Source of the DNA: Megaustenia siamemsis
Taxonomy: Eukaryota > Mollusca > Gastropoda > Stylommatophora > Ariophantidae
Length of the DNA: 64,000 nucleotides
Assembly (NCBI GenBank): GCA_032433765.1
Contig: JAVIAB010000092.1
Span: 40,535,218-40,599,217 of the forward strand
Direction: 5' to 3'
Position 1 is the first letter of the stretch. The number at the start of each line of letters is the position of its first letter. Positions 26,677-37,700 of the stretch are shown here, piece after piece. A program made the position numbers and the translations under genes. Below the pieces are notes generated by a model. The model saw nothing but the letters and a program-made list of their open reading frames with translations. It was not told the origin of the DNA and made no database searches.

Positions 26677-27390
26677 TCATCATTGAGTGCCGTCTCCGCA
26701 TCGAAGGTTGGCTATCATGGAGCGCCATTCCACTCTGTCTCTTACTTTGACGGTTCAGGCTGTCATAGGCTGACTTCTCCATCTGTTGATGTTACTCTTC
26801 CATGTTGGTCTTGGTCTTCGTTTGCCTCTTTTACCTTGTATTTTCCCTTCCAAGATTACTTTTAGTAGACTGCTTGTCTTTTAACATGCCCCAATCATAG
26901 CATTTCTCTTGTTTGAATTGTATTTAGAAGTTATCATTTCATATTTCGTTGTTTTTTTAGACTTGTTTTTTTTTCTTTCCATCCAATTATACCTATTCTT
27001 TTATAAATCTTTATTTTAAAGGCTTCAATTTTATGCTCTGTTTCACGTCTAATGTACATGTTTCTGCGCCATATATGTGTGTTGAGAAGATATCACATTT
27101 TGCTATTCTTAGTTTTAACCCTGGTGTTATTTGTTTTAATATTAGTATATTTTTCATGGCATTAAAATTACCTTTTGCCATTTCTATGCTTTGTTTATTT
27201 CAGCTGTACATTTTCCATCACTGGTTATAGTATGTCAAAGGTAGTTGTAGCTATGAACTATCTCCAGGTCTATTCCTTCAATTTGATATTCACTTGTAGG
27301 TTTTGAGTATTATCTTTGTTTATGATAATAGTTTTAGTCTTTTTTATATTCATATCTAATCCATATTTGTTATGCTTATGTTTATGAGGT
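26677..27390 (-). mobile_element. LINE-B fragment
   Basis: Minus-strand LINE-B. It starts in element orientation near 27390 with the K-TKTIIINKDN-like segment before the thumb and ends at 26677 with the MEKSAYDSLNRQ...SQPSMRRRHSMMM terminus and (GAT)n tail. It has frameshifts throughout. It directly abuts an S4 SINE at 27391. Confidence 0.75.
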
Positions 27391-27655
27391 TGGGGTTCAA
27401 ATAACGGCTGAATCAGTTCGGATTTTTATTTGCGATTTCTCTATGCAACAACACCCTGATCTCAGCAACGAGGCCCGGCCTGAAACGTCAATAATTCATC
27501 AACGGAAAAAATTATGAGTACCTCCAAAGACGGAGTTATCTGCCAGTGTGGCGTGAACCCCTGTGCACACGGCTGCCACAGTGAAAAACGGATGAACACG
27601 CAAAATTCAGGTTCTAATCTCTAGGGACTTCGCCAGAGGTCAAAGATGGCGAACG
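27391..27655 (+). mobile_element. S4 SINE
   Basis: It begins with a B-box remnant GGGGTTCAAATAACGGCTG and shares a body with the copy at 43691: GATTTCTCTATGC, CATCAACGGAAAAAA, GGAGTTATCTGCCAGTGTGG and ATGCAAAATTCA-type blocks. The core GAGTTATCTGCC...TGTGG also occurs in S5 at 50570. The A-box half of the head is missing, so this copy is 5'-truncated. Confidence 0.65.
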
Positions 27656-27814
27656 CTAAAAAAAAATATCTTTTGGGTTCACATTACGAAAAAATCATCC
27701 CTTCCTAGACAATAGTGTCTATGTCACAGAAGGAACACAAACATTAAATTTCATCGCTCTAAGTTAACTGTTTGAGCAGGGCAATGATAAGTTTACAAGT
27801 CAGTAAACGTTGTA

Positions 27815-29218
27815 CAGGTGTTCGTAAAGTCGCAGTGCAGTGAATATTTCTAATATTCAGTAAATGACGTAATCATCATCTACGTACCACAATTTTGTAA
27901 ACCACATTTATGAACAAACCGCTGCTTCCTTTAGGTTTTATTTACGTAAAGGACGGGCACTACGCTACTTTCACTGTCTCATTGCTTGAAGGAAATGGTG
28001 TTGACGATTGAAAACAGGGTATTTCTGGTTGAGCATGTCTTCCGTAATGGCGGTAAATATACGAATGAGGTCATTAGACAATTCGTGAGGAAATTTCCAG
28101 ACTCACAAGTCCCTCACCGAAATTCTGTTACAAAATTGATCAAAAAGTTTCGTGAAACCGGTAGTGTGGTAGATGCATACCGATCTGGAAGACTTCAATT
28201 TCACAAGACCAAATTATGGAACTCCAAGACAGAATTACAGTGAGTCCAAATGCATCTTTAAACCACTTGTCTCAACAGGTGCAAATATCTAAGAGTTCTG
28301 TTCACAAGGTTTTAAGAAGTGAACTACACTATCGTCCATACAATTAACTGAAGTGTCTCAACTCCAAGAAAGAGATTATGAATCCCGTTTAAACTACTGC
28401 ATGTGGTTTCAGAATTTTATTTATGAACATGGCGCTGCCATCCTTGACGTCACTTTTTTCACTGATGAGGCCTGGTTTCATTTATCCGGTTATGTGAAAC
28501 AGTCAGAACAATCGGCTGTGGAGCAGTGAAAACCCCCATGAATTTCATCAAGTGCCGCTTTACGATCAAAAAGTCGGAGTGTGGTGCGCTATAAGTCGTA
28601 TGCGGATAATAGGACCTATATTTTAATGAAACAATAAATGCAGAACGTTACCGTACTTTAATTCTGGAACCGTTCATAGCACACCTTACAGAACGGGAAA
28701 TTATGGAATCCTGGTTTCAGCAGGATGGGCAACAGCACACACAGCCACAACAACACTCAATTATTTAGAAAGCATATTTGCAAATCGCATTATTTCACGT
28801 GGAATCTGGCCTGCTCGTTCGCCAGATCTAACACCCCCAGATTATTATCTGTGGGGGGCATTGAAGGGGAAAGTTTATGAAAATAATCCGCAGACAATTA
28901 ATGACCTAAAGACTGAAATAGTAGACAAGATTAAACAAATATTACCAGACATTATTCTGAAGGTTTTCGCAAATATGGAAAGACGAATCACGACATGTCT
29001 TGAGGCCCGTGGTGGACATTTTCAACATATGCTTTAGGCACAACTTTATTGTGTTAATACCAATATTACCCATTATAAGCTCGCCGATAGCAGTCAAGTA
29101 TATTTGAATAATACCATTTATTTTACAATTTGTGTGACGCATTAGTTAACCGCATTTCTGGTGACGTTTTTCTCTAGAGAGTATAAATTCACTGCACTGC
29201 GACTTTAAAAACACCCTA
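27815..29218 (+). mobile_element. Tc1/mariner-type element with both terminal inverted repeats
   Basis: The left inverted repeat at 27816-27845 and the right one at 29187-29216 match at 27 of 30 positions, with the shared inner part AAAGTCGCAGTGCAGTGAAT. TA dinucleotides flank both sides (27813-27814 and 29219-29220), as expected for insertion into TA. The 1.4-kb length is typical of Tc1/mariner elements. A single broken transposase lies inside. The left end has apparently lost one G relative to the right end. Confidence 0.88.
27995..29037 (+). pseudogene. Broken Tc1/mariner-type transposase
   Basis: The ATG at 27995 begins an N-terminal helix-turn-helix region (MVLTIENRVFLVEHVF, then GGKYTNEVIRQFVRKFPDSQ and KKFRETGSV) open to 28243. 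Homology then continues through frameshifts and stops. The three catalytic-region landmarks can still be seen: FFTDEAWFHLSG-like sequence near 28450, WFQQDG near 28708, and PDLTPPDYYLWG near 28820. The end GHFQHML is followed by TAG at 29035. The DDE/D-type catalytic fold is known for this family. Multiple breaks mean no active enzyme is made. I associate this N-terminal region with transposases annotated in arthropods, from memory. Confidence 0.85.
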
Positions 29219-29230
29219 TATATCACATAC

Positions 29231-29270
29231 GGAGAGAGAGAGAGAGAGAGAGAAAGAGAAAGAGAGAGTA
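29231..29270. repeat. (GA)n microsatellite
   Basis: About 19 GA repeats with AA interruptions, just outside the right inverted repeat of the mariner-type element. Confidence 0.9.
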
Positions 29271-29475
29271 GATATTGATCTAAATATGTTGTTTTCCGCC
29301 CAAGAACGATGAAAGCAGGTCAGTCCTTCAAATGTCACTAGAGGAGTGGCTCTTTTCTAGAAATGAAAAAAGAACATTAAATAAAAACCCTTCAAAGAAA
29401 TAATTATACATTTAAAATAGTATATGAATCTGTCATGGTTATGTTGTTTTTTTTTATTTTTATTTTTTTTTTTGT

Positions 29476-29800
29476 TATTTGCATTCGCCAATTGTATATC
29501 TCTAGGGAAGTCTTGAGGGCTTAACTTTTTTTTCTATTTTTCACACAGTCTGCCTTGTTCTCAGATGTTCCCCGCCATATAGGTAGATATTATCTGACTT
29601 CAGATGTACTCTCATATTATCATCATCATTGACAGTTTTAAAGTTTTGGGTAGATTTTTCATTCCTATTAATTTGCAGCAATTTCTATTAATCCAGCAGC
29701 TGCCATTTTTTGCCTACTATTTCGATTCCCATATGCCAAGGGGTTTTTAATGTGCACTGAGTGCACACGGGACCTCCTGTATTTCACCATCATCCAAGAG
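29476..29800 (-). mobile_element. S5 SINE
   Basis: Reverse complement of this stretch aligns with 50330-50700. Shared blocks include CAGGAGGTC, GTGCATTCTGCACAT-like sequence, AGGCAAAAAATGGC, GAAATCTACCC, CTATATGGC and CTTCACTAGAGATATA-like sequence. The tRNA-like head is not evident. It sits 4 bp from an S1 SINE in the same orientation. Confidence 0.65.
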
Positions 29801-29803
29801 TAA

Positions 29804-30053
29804 AAAAAGTAAAGAGCCCCCGCCACGCCATGTGGCGTAAAGGGAATATGGTGTTAGTGACCATACATTTTACAGACCTCCAGCACATGATTTTTGGGGT
29901 AATGTGGTCGGCATTACGCCCGTGCTGGTTTACTTTCCAGAAAAAAAATATGGTACCCATTTAAGGCTGGGTGAACCCGGAAGCCGTTGGTTGGGATCGA
30001 ACCCTACCCCTTGTCCTTTCCAGTTCGCTAACCATTGAGCTATCGCGGCTCCC
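29804..30053 (-). mobile_element. S1 SINE, best-preserved copy
   Basis: On the minus strand from 30053 the head reads GGGAGCCGCG. It has an A box TAGCTCAATGG and a B box GGGTTCGATCCC about 35 bp later, both excellent Pol III promoter matches. The body continues with GGGTTCACCCAGCC, AAATGGGTACCAT, CGGGCGTAATGCC and GGTCACTAACACCATATTCC and ends at an A/T-rich tail. This copy defines the S1 family in this window. Confidence 0.88.
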
Positions 30054-30119
30054 TAAAAGTCTACCGTGTTGGACTTTAATTCATATCATTTAATTTGCGT
30101 TCGCCCTCCACTGAGAGGC

Positions 30120-31170
30120 CCGAAAGAGAAGTAAAGAACTGAAGCGATGTTCCCTACCAGGCATGTTAGTAAGAGGCGACTAAGGAGGGTTGTGCATGGG
30201 ACTGGCTATCCTGTATGTAAAAAAAAAATAAGTCGAAAAAACTTCACAAACATGGACAAGTCAAAGAGAAGAAAAACAAAGTACATCCGCCATCCAGGAA
30301 AGATAAGGGCTCTCTGTCTAAGAGACGTATGACGCAATCTGGAGAAAGCCGCAAGGAGTCCGGGACGCCGACTCACATTTTGTCTACCAGGAAATCCTCC
30401 AGAATTGACACCTGGAATGTACATACTTTAAATGAACGAGGAAAAGCTGCACAAGTAGCAGCAGAAATGGCAAACAATAAAACGGATATTCAAAGAATAT
30501 GCGATGCAAGATAAGGGAGCCTAGTTTTTGGTAGCCTAGTTTTTTGGTAGCCTAGTTTTTTTGGTAGCCTAGTTGAGAAAACCACCCGAATCGGCTACGA
30601 CGTTCGGACAACCCGTATTTGATTCCTGCTGGAAGCTATGTGAACTACACTCGTGGTTAGAAAAAAAAAATACCCCAGCGGTCGACCCAGCCGCTGGCTG
30701 AAATGGGTACCAGGGTAGTACTATGGGAAGGTGAGTAATGCCGCCTCGCATCGTGAGTTTCGAGGCTTGAAGCGACACTATCCAGAAGTCTCCGAACACT
30801 TCTGGATAGGCGGCCGAGCACATATGGGTGGAAACTCTCGTGCTTAGACGACGATTCAAGTCTCGTACTTTGCCTTTACAGTGAATAAAACTAAACACAT
30901 GAGAGATGGTTTTATCATCAGGAAACCAGGAACCCGGCGCACAACATAGTAAAGGGGTAACTATAATTCTTCAAGGGAAGCACAGAAAGATAGAATGGGA
31001 AGCAGTAGGGGGAATACTAATTAGAGCAACATTCAAAACAACAACAACAACAAAATAAATAAAATACACATTATCCAATGCTATGCACCAACCAATGAAA
31101 AGGAAGATCTAATTATAGATGAATTCTATAAACAGTTGCAGTCAGATGGATGAAAGACAAACGAAAGATA
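30120..31170 (+). mobile_element. LINE-D 5' half: leader and endonuclease start
   Basis: A leader motif GTAAGAGGCGACTAAGGAGG (30169-30188) precedes coding sequence. It runs from an endonuclease start TWNVHTLNERGKAAQVA (about 30409 onwards) to ICDAR near 30510. An S2 SINE interrupts. Homology then resumes at about 30900 with a GVTIILQGKHRKIEWEAVGG-like segment and a YAPTNE-like piece, and stops at 31170 where LINE-B is inserted. The element resumes at 32496. These are apurinic-endonuclease-type motifs of LINEs. It is broken by frameshifts. Confidence 0.72.
30515..30895 (+). mobile_element. S2 SINE inside LINE-D, with amplified 5' end
   Basis: The body matches the intact copy at 63311-63630: AAAACCACCCGA, GACGTTCGGACAACC, ATGGGTACCAGGGTA, GGCGGCCGAGCACATATGG and TTCAAGTCTCGTACTTT. 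The first 60 bp hold four near copies of GTAGCCTAGTTTTTT, the A-box end of the SINE, so the 5' end has been tandemly amplified. The B box reads GTATTTGATTCCTG, a degraded form of that in the other copy. Confidence 0.8.
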
Positions 31171-31180
31171 TAATCTTTAT

Positions 31181-32485
31181 CATCATCATCGAGTGCCTTC
31201 TCCACAACGAAGGTTGGCTACCATGGATCGCCATTCTACTCTGTTTCTTGCTTTGATGGTGCAGGCTGTCATAGATTGATTTGTACATCTTTGATGTTAC
31301 TCGCCCATGTTAGTCTTGGTCTGCCTCTGCCTCTTTTACCTTGTATTTTCCCATCCAATATTACTTTTAGTGGGCTGTTGTGTCTTTTAACATGCCCCAA
31401 AAATTTTATTTGTCTTGTCTTAATTGTATTTAGTAGTTCTCTTTTTATTTTCAATTGTTTTAAAACTTCATCGTTTGTTTTCTTTTCTTTCATCCAATTC
31501 TACCTATTCTTCTATAAATCCACATTTCAAAGGCTTCAATTTTCTGTTCTGTTTTCTTGTGTAATGTCCATGTTTCTGAACTATACAGGAATACTGAGAA
31601 GATGTAATATTTTGCCATTCTTAGTTTCAGCCCTGCTGATATTTGTTTTGTTGTTAGTATATTTTCATGGCATTAAAATTACTTTTTGCTATACCTATTC
31701 TTTTGTTTATTTCAATTTTGCATTTTCCATCATTGGTTATAGTATGTCCCAGGTAGTTGTAGCTCTGGACTGTCTCCAGATGTATTCCCTCAACTGTGAT
31801 ATTTAATTGTAGGTCTTGAGAATTTTCTCTATTTATGATCATAGTTTTAGTCTTTTTGATATTCATATCTAGTCAATATTTTTTGCTTGTTATGTTTATT
31901 ACATTAAGCAATTGTTGTAGGTCTTTAGGATTTTCTGCTAGTAGAACAGTATCATCAGCATATCTTAGGTTATTGATTATCTTTCCATTAAAGTTTAGGC
32001 CTGGCATCTCTGAGATGTTTTTAAAGATTTGCTCAGTGTATAGATTGAACAAGCTTGGTGATAGGATGTATCCTTGTCTTACTCCTCTTTTTATGTCCAT
32101 GGGTGTAGAGTTCTCCTTGTTATATTTTATTATTGCTGTTTGCTCCCAGTACAAATTACATATTAGTCGTATGTCTGTGTCGTCTAGATTTATATCCTTT
32201 AGGCAATCTATAATTTGGTTATGGTGTATTCTATCGAAAGCTTTGGTGTAGTCTATGAAGCAGGCATATATTGGTTTGTTTACTTCTATGTACTTTTCGA
32301 TCAAAGTTCTCATGCTAAATATGGCTTCTTTTGTGCCACTGTTTTTCCTGAATCCAAATTGTTGCTCATCTAATTCAGTATTGATTTTATTCCGAGTCCT
32401 TCCCTGTATAACTTTTAGTAAAATTTTTGTTCATTAGGCTTATTGTTCTGATGTCACTGCATTCAACTGCACCAAAATTTTTCAC
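31181..32485 (-). mobile_element. LINE-B, 5'-truncated, with 10-bp target-site duplication
   Basis: Minus-strand LINE of about 1.3 kb. In element order it has RT sequence FIDYTKAFDRI (near 32235), GVRQGYILSPSLFNLY (near 32075), the catalytic LRYADDTVLLAENP (near 31945), then YNYLGHTITNDGKC, FLGHVKRHNSPLKVIL, RGRGRPRLTW and a (GAT)n tail at 31181-31190. The 10-bp TAATCTTTAT lies on both sides, at 31171-31180 and 32486-32495. The catalytic region is open for 146 codons, so it is relatively young, but the endonuclease is missing. It is a reference for the 62139 copy, which lacks a base here and there and carries two SINEs. Confidence 0.9.
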
Positions 32486-32495
32486 TAATCTTTAT

Positions 32496-33080
32496 GGGAG
32501 ATCTAAATGCAGAATACGGATTCGCCATAAAGTTTATTAACCTGATAAGAATAGTGTATGAAGAATAGAATGTAGTGTTGTGCACAAAGGGTAGCTTACA
32601 GAACCATTTGAAATAAGAATAGGTGTAAGGCAGGGATGCCTTCTGTCTCCATTTCTCTTTCTACTTGCCATAGATTAGATTATGAAAATAACTCAGTCCA
32701 ACAGAAATGGAATCAGTGGTCACTGACCAAGCAACTTAATGATTTCGACTCTAATGATGACATAGCTCTCCTATCACATAATCATAAACAGATGCAAGTT
32801 AAAATGAACATATATGATGTGAGATCACAGCAGCGAGGACTGAAAATAAATAGAGATAAGACCAAAATTATGAGAATTAATTGATAGTGCAGTTGGCAAT
32901 AATCAAAGAACAATAGGAGAAATGTCTCTACTAAACATACGATCTTACATATATCTTGTCAGTAATAATATGGACAAAGAGGGAGGAACAGAGAATGATG
33001 CAAAAATAAGAATATCAAAAGCAAGAGGAGCATTTGTTGCACTAGTAAACATTTGGAAATTCAAAGAAATTAGGTTATGT
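32496..33080 (+). mobile_element. LINE-D continuation: endonuclease GDLNA motif and RT
   Basis: The sequence resumes with ATGGGAGATCTAAATGC (MGDLNA), the conserved endonuclease motif, directly after the right target-site duplication of LINE-B. Large internal deletion follows. Then comes RT sequence VRQGCLLSPFLFLLA near 32625 and HNHKQMQ...GLKINRDKTKIMRIN near 32790-32880, then IRSYIYLVSN and ARGAFVALVNIWKFKEIR. It is broken. It joins in phase with the part ending at 31170 once LINE-B and one duplication copy are set aside. Confidence 0.75.
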
Positions 33081-33224
33081 CTTTAACCATACAGCTTTGG
33101 GTTTTCATATGATCAGATTACTCAAAAACATGTGCTGTTCAAACATTTTGGGTAGCTTTCTTAGAACATGGTAGTAGATACTGTTGGTGAGGTCTTTATA
33201 ATTATGAAAATACAAAGAAATACA

Positions 33225-33745
33225 TTCTTCTTCTTCTTTCCTTCCTCATTTGCCTTTCAGTGTCGATGGGAGATATAATATGGTCTTTTGCTCTTCTCTT
33301 CAGCTCTCCTGCTGTTATGTTTCTTGGTGTTTCTAATATTCTGTCAATCCATATTTTACTATGTCGCCCTTTGGGTCTGGTGTTCTTGCAACGTTTATTG
33401 GAGGCACATATGTTGTGTTTTGATCTTTCTGCCTTGTCATGTGGCTAAACCATTGTATCTGTTGTTTTTTTTATATATTCTATGGTAGGGGGTTATTCCT
33501 AGCTTTTTGGTCAGTTCTTCATTTATGATCTTATCTTTCAGGCTGTTTCCTGTCATTCGTCTAACACATTTCATCTCAGCAAAGGTTATTTTTCTTACTG
33601 TTCATGCATCTTGGGTCCAGGACTGGCATTTGTAGCACAACTTTTGGATGAAAATTGTATTGTAGAGTGCCCTAGAGTTATTTCCTTGTTGGACAATAGT
33701 GGTGATAGGTGTCCAATGATTTGACAAGCTTTGTTGCATCTTTTG
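33225..33745 (-). mobile_element. LINE-C 3' fragment
   Basis: On the minus strand this matches LINE-C copies at 39850-40610 and 55390-56830: the LxNKEITLxxK segment, the CVRRMTGNSL-like segment, the TTDKMVWP-like segment and the ERQMRKEEE-type end. It is about 500 bp with stops. Confidence 0.65.
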
Positions 33746-33749
33746 AGTC

Positions 33750-34060
33750 TATTTCTGCTGTGTGAATTTGAATAATGTAAATTATAATTTACATTAAAAC
33801 TACATTATCACTATTCCATTATATACGTGCCCACAAATCTACATTACTGTATGAATCTCTACATGTTTTATATGCATTTGGGAGGGGAGAAAGGAATTGT
33901 AAGAGAATAAATCAGATGATAACAGATGTCAATATCTAAATGTCTACTGCATGGACATCAAATATAATTGATCATATATTTCTACAGCCCTCATTTACCG
34001 TCATTAACATTCTATAATTACAAATAAAAAATAAGGGTCAAGTAAAGTTTTTCATGTTTA
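33750..34060. other. Unique sequence, no gene seen
   Basis: No coding region recognised. A short WTSNIIDHIF-like peptide near 33950-33985 could be a LINE endonuclease scrap but is too short to call. Confidence 0.35.
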
Positions 34061-34064
34061 AAAC

Positions 34065-35055
34065 AAGGATGTATTTATCGGCTTTGTTATTTGGAGTTGT
34101 TATGGACTTCATAATGAAGAAATGCTGCACTGGTAAATAAAGGCATCAAATGGATACAAGGAGACCATTTGGAGGACCTCGACTTTGCTAATGACATAGT
34201 CCTCATCAGCAGTCAGATAAAAACAATGCAGGAAAACACAAATGAACTATCATCAATAGCCAGCAAAATTGGGCTTCAGATCAATCATGAATAGACTAAA
34301 GTCATGAAAGCTTAGTTCCAACAGGTGACAGAATATACATGGAAAACAAACCAGTGGAAGAGATCGATCACTTTATCTATCTTGGAAGTCACATGGATCA
34401 GGAAGGGGATACAAGTAAAGAAATTAGAATAAGAAAAGCTAAAGCAGCAATGTCTTTCAGAAGCCTTGAAAAGTTGTGGAAATCAAAACTCATCAGCACA
34501 AAACAAAAACTTAAACTATTCAAATGAAAACGTACTATCAACCCTTACGTTCGTATGTGAGAGCTGGAAAACAACAAGAGAAATAGAAAAAAGGTTGAAC
34601 ACATAAAACAAATTAATGTCTAAGGAAAATACTTGGTTTATCGTGGAACGAATTCAAAACAAACGAAGAAATTAGAGAAATCTCCAATCAACCATTAATA
34701 TCTTCAGTAATCAAGAAAAGACGATGGTCATATGTTGAACATGTGATGAGTAGAGATAATAACCAAATGGCAAAGCAAGCCCTTGTGTGAGAAACAACAG
34801 GTATGAGGAAAAGAGGCCGACCCAGAGAGACACTGAGAAGAACATTGATCAGAGAGGTAAGAGCAGCAGGAATTGGCTCCCTCAATGAGATAGAGTTGCT
34901 TACACAGAACAGAGACAAATGACGAGATTTGATAAAAGATCTTTACAAGGATTTAAAACTGCTAGAATAAAAATTTAGATAAGAGAAAGAGTATCTGGGT
35001 CTATGCCCTATGGACTGGCTACGACTCAAAAGGTCAATAGATAAATAGATAAAAA
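34065..35055 (+). mobile_element. LINE-A (RTE-like) 3' copy, broken
   Basis: Plus-strand copy of the 3' part of the element at 46441-49057. It begins at the KQGCI motif and includes LEDLDFAN-DIVLIS (near 34170; the RT catalytic FADD is changed to FAND here), ENKPVEEIDHFIYLGSHMDQEGDTSKEIRIRKAKAAM (34345-34450) and the C-terminal KRGRPRETLRRTLIREVRAAG region. It ends in AAAGGTCAATAGATAAATAG at 35029-35048. Several stops (for example at 34526) make it inactive. Confidence 0.85.
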
Positions 35056-35660
35056 GTTTGTCTGCTATGGTACTACTTGTGATTTTTAAACCACTGACTT
35101 CAGAATGACTGGAAGAGTTTAAGGCAGTAAACCTGGACAAAGATTTCATAGGAGAAATCCTAAGGCAGTTGTTAGCAAGTTGTGTCTTAAATTTTCTTTC
35201 ATTCCTTTGCAAATTAGCTTCTATTTTAAATGTATGGACTCCTTTAGAACAACTTGAAGATGAGTCAACAGGGGATCAAGTGTATCATGGGTACAGCACT
35301 GACCCCATATTAACTATGCAGGCAAATGAAGACTTCACATTTTTCTTTACTTACATTGTGCATACAGAATGGAAAGTAAATGCTATGGTAAGAAGTAACC
35401 TTAAGAGGTCAACATTAAAATAAGAAATATAGGTACAGAGATATAAAGTTAGGGAAAGACATGATTATCATATAGTATAGCCTAGACCAGCAGACATTAC
35501 TTGAAGGTGATGGTGTTACAATACATTTATCATATTGAATAAGTAACAACAAATATAAACAATGCAATCCTATAACTTCAGTTGTTATAACAGTAAATTG
35601 TAATATATTAATAAGACTTGTAAACTGCAGTAAACGTCTTCATAATTGTATGTCTATGCA
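35056..35660. other. Unique sequence, no gene seen
   Basis: AT-rich. An 84-codon plus-strand open stretch at 35169-35423 has no recognisable family and no splice support. Confidence 0.4.
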
Positions 35661-35664
35661 ACAG

Positions 35665-36075
35665 TGCGTCAACATCATCATGTGCCATACCGGTAGGCAT
35701 AGGCGATCATGTCCTTCCACAATCTTCTATCCACAGTGCATCGTATCAATTCTGTTGTTGACAGTTGTCCATGTCACGAAACCAAGCTATCTAGTATCTT
35801 CTCTCTTTTCGTCCGCGATCTCTCTTTCTCTATATTTTCCCAGTTGTAACCAAGTATTCCAAATTTCGTCTGGCCATAATATGCCAGAAGAATGTTGATT
35901 ATTTCTTTCTGGTGTTTTTTTAGGAGTTCCCTTTTTGTGCTGGCCTCTTTGAGGATGTTCTCATTGGTCTTTTTAGCTGTCCAGGGAACTTTCGACATTC
36001 TTCTGAGAAATCCCAAATCTGTGGCCTCTAATTATTTTTTCATTGTTTGTCTCATGTCCATGATTCGCTTCGTGC
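35665..36075 (-). mobile_element. LINE-F 3' fragment
   Basis: Minus-strand coding remnant with GFLRRMSKVPWTAKKTNENI (36016-35957), then KRELLKKHQKEI and RTKREKILDSLVS. It ends near 35690 with the GTGCCATACCGG terminus shared with 24715. The same family is at 21458 and 24500. It includes an 80-codon open frame but no catalytic domain. Confidence 0.7.
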
Positions 36076-37379
36076 ATCGTACATAACAGAACACAAACTC
36101 AACTGACTTACAGCTACAGCTAGTTGAGTACTCTCTCTCTCTCTCTCAGTACTCACACAATTTCAATGAAATAAAAAAATTAATGTATAATATTTGTACA
36201 AAAAAGTAAAGAACTTACTTTACTTACCACCTATAAATAAGTTACTGAGTTCAGTTATTGAGTCATTCGCGGGTCATCATCATTGCACCCCGAACATTTC
36301 CATTGGTGGTGCTCTATAAATAAGTTATAAAAGTTCTCAAGCGCGGCTTGTTCAAGTTTATTACAAGAACATTTTTTTATGAAAATTAATTTTACATTTT
36401 ATACGGATTTAAAATAATAATAATAACAATATTTTCCCTCAAATTTCTTTAAATTGGGGAAAGATACTAAAAATAGGACTTGAACAATGAGAACAATAAT
36501 CTCAACTTCTGAACAATAGAACAACTACTTGTCAGCTGTAACTCAAACTGTAGTTGTAGTTTAGTTATAATAATAAAGTATATAAATTCTAATTTAAACT
36601 CGCTAAGCTAGGCATCTAGAAGAACGAGACGTTTTTGTAACAAGACAAAAAAAGAATGAAAGAAATAAAATTCACAATCACAAGATGAACAACCACAAAA
36701 AAAAAAGACTTAAAACTTTTAAAAGATAGATATTCTCTTCTCTTCTCAATTCTGATATATCGGGTTAGTTAGTTTAGTAAGTTAGTAGTTACTCACCAGT
36801 GTCGTTAAAATTCATTTTTTGTTTCTCTCTCCCGCATACACGAAACTGTTTTCATCTGCTATCCTTGTGAATGAAAAGAAGTCAGGTTAGCACACAGATG
36901 TTGGCATGCCTCCTACTGTTGTGGAGTCCCTGTGTACACGGGTCACCAAGGACATGATCCTACCGGATGTGACTTCTGCTGTAACGGTTCGACTACTTTT
37001 CTCCAGGAGAACGAGAGGCGACCACAACAACAACACTGGCTAGGATCCACGTGTTGATCGCTTCAGCAAGCCTGTTCAGTGTTTCCTGGATGTAACAAAT
37101 GTCACCTTCAAGATTCAGTGTACCTTTATAAAATGTTAGCATCGTCGACACCTTTATTATAGTTTTAAGAGAAGAGGAATGCTGGGATCAAGCGCTCCCA
37201 ATCATTGTGATTAAATATTAAAATTTATTTACCTAAATTCTAAATTACCTCCTCAGTTCTGTCTGAGTTCAGTTGAGTGCCACTGTCACTAGCTAGTGTG
37301 TGTCACTACCAACTTTTATCAAGTGTCACATTAAATAATTATATACTTTTCATTGTCACTTGTGACTTTCTTTCCAGTT
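36076..37379. other. Mostly unique sequence; possible promoter/exon region
   Basis: Holds a (TC)n run at 36126-36147 and AT-rich sequence. A less AT-rich segment lies at about 36810-37090. On the minus strand, 36815-36797 reads ATGAATTTTAACGACACTG followed by GTGAGT, an ideal splice donor, which could be a minus-strand first coding exon. No partner exon was recognised, so it is unproved. Confidence 0.3.
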
Positions 37380-37700
37380 AATTCTCATTTCTTAGCAATA
37401 TTCAGTATTATAACCACAGTCAATTTGCTAGATTAATCACAATTATACTAATCATAATCATATATAATAATATATTCAATTATTCATATATCATAATAAT
37501 ACTAGCCAGAGGCCCATAATCGGGCATTTGTCTTTCTTGATGAACTTGGCATGGTTTAGTACCATTTCATGTTCCCAATAATATCTGCCTCTAAACAGAA
37601 CAGCATCAACATAACTGTACAAGGCAGGCAACAAAACAAGTAGAGAAATTCAAATAGTATTTGAAATACCTAGGAAGTTTAGTGACACGTGAATTTATGA
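37380..37700. repeat. Duplicated segment, copy 1 (partner 39795-40028)
   Basis: Shares CTCATTTCTTAGCAATATTC, ACCACAGTCAATTTGCTAG, AGCCAGAGGCCCA, GGCATTTGTCTTT and GATGAACTTGGCATGG with 39795-40028. This copy has about 53 extra bases (about 37455-37507) flanked by ATACT on both sides. The right end is a diverged LINE-C piece. Confidence 0.75.

Noticed and set aside
28942..29142. Minus-strand 66-codon ORF at the end of the mariner-type element
   Set aside because: It overlaps the transposase 3' end and element terminus on the opposite strand; no family recognised.
31276..31806. 176-codon plus-strand hydrophobic protein
   Set aside because: It is antisense to the LINE-B coding region, whose RT motifs explain the sequence; similar antisense frames recur at every LINE-B copy.
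31873..32313. Host reverse-transcriptase-like gene
   Set aside because: It is part of a truncated LINE with a tail and target-site duplication.
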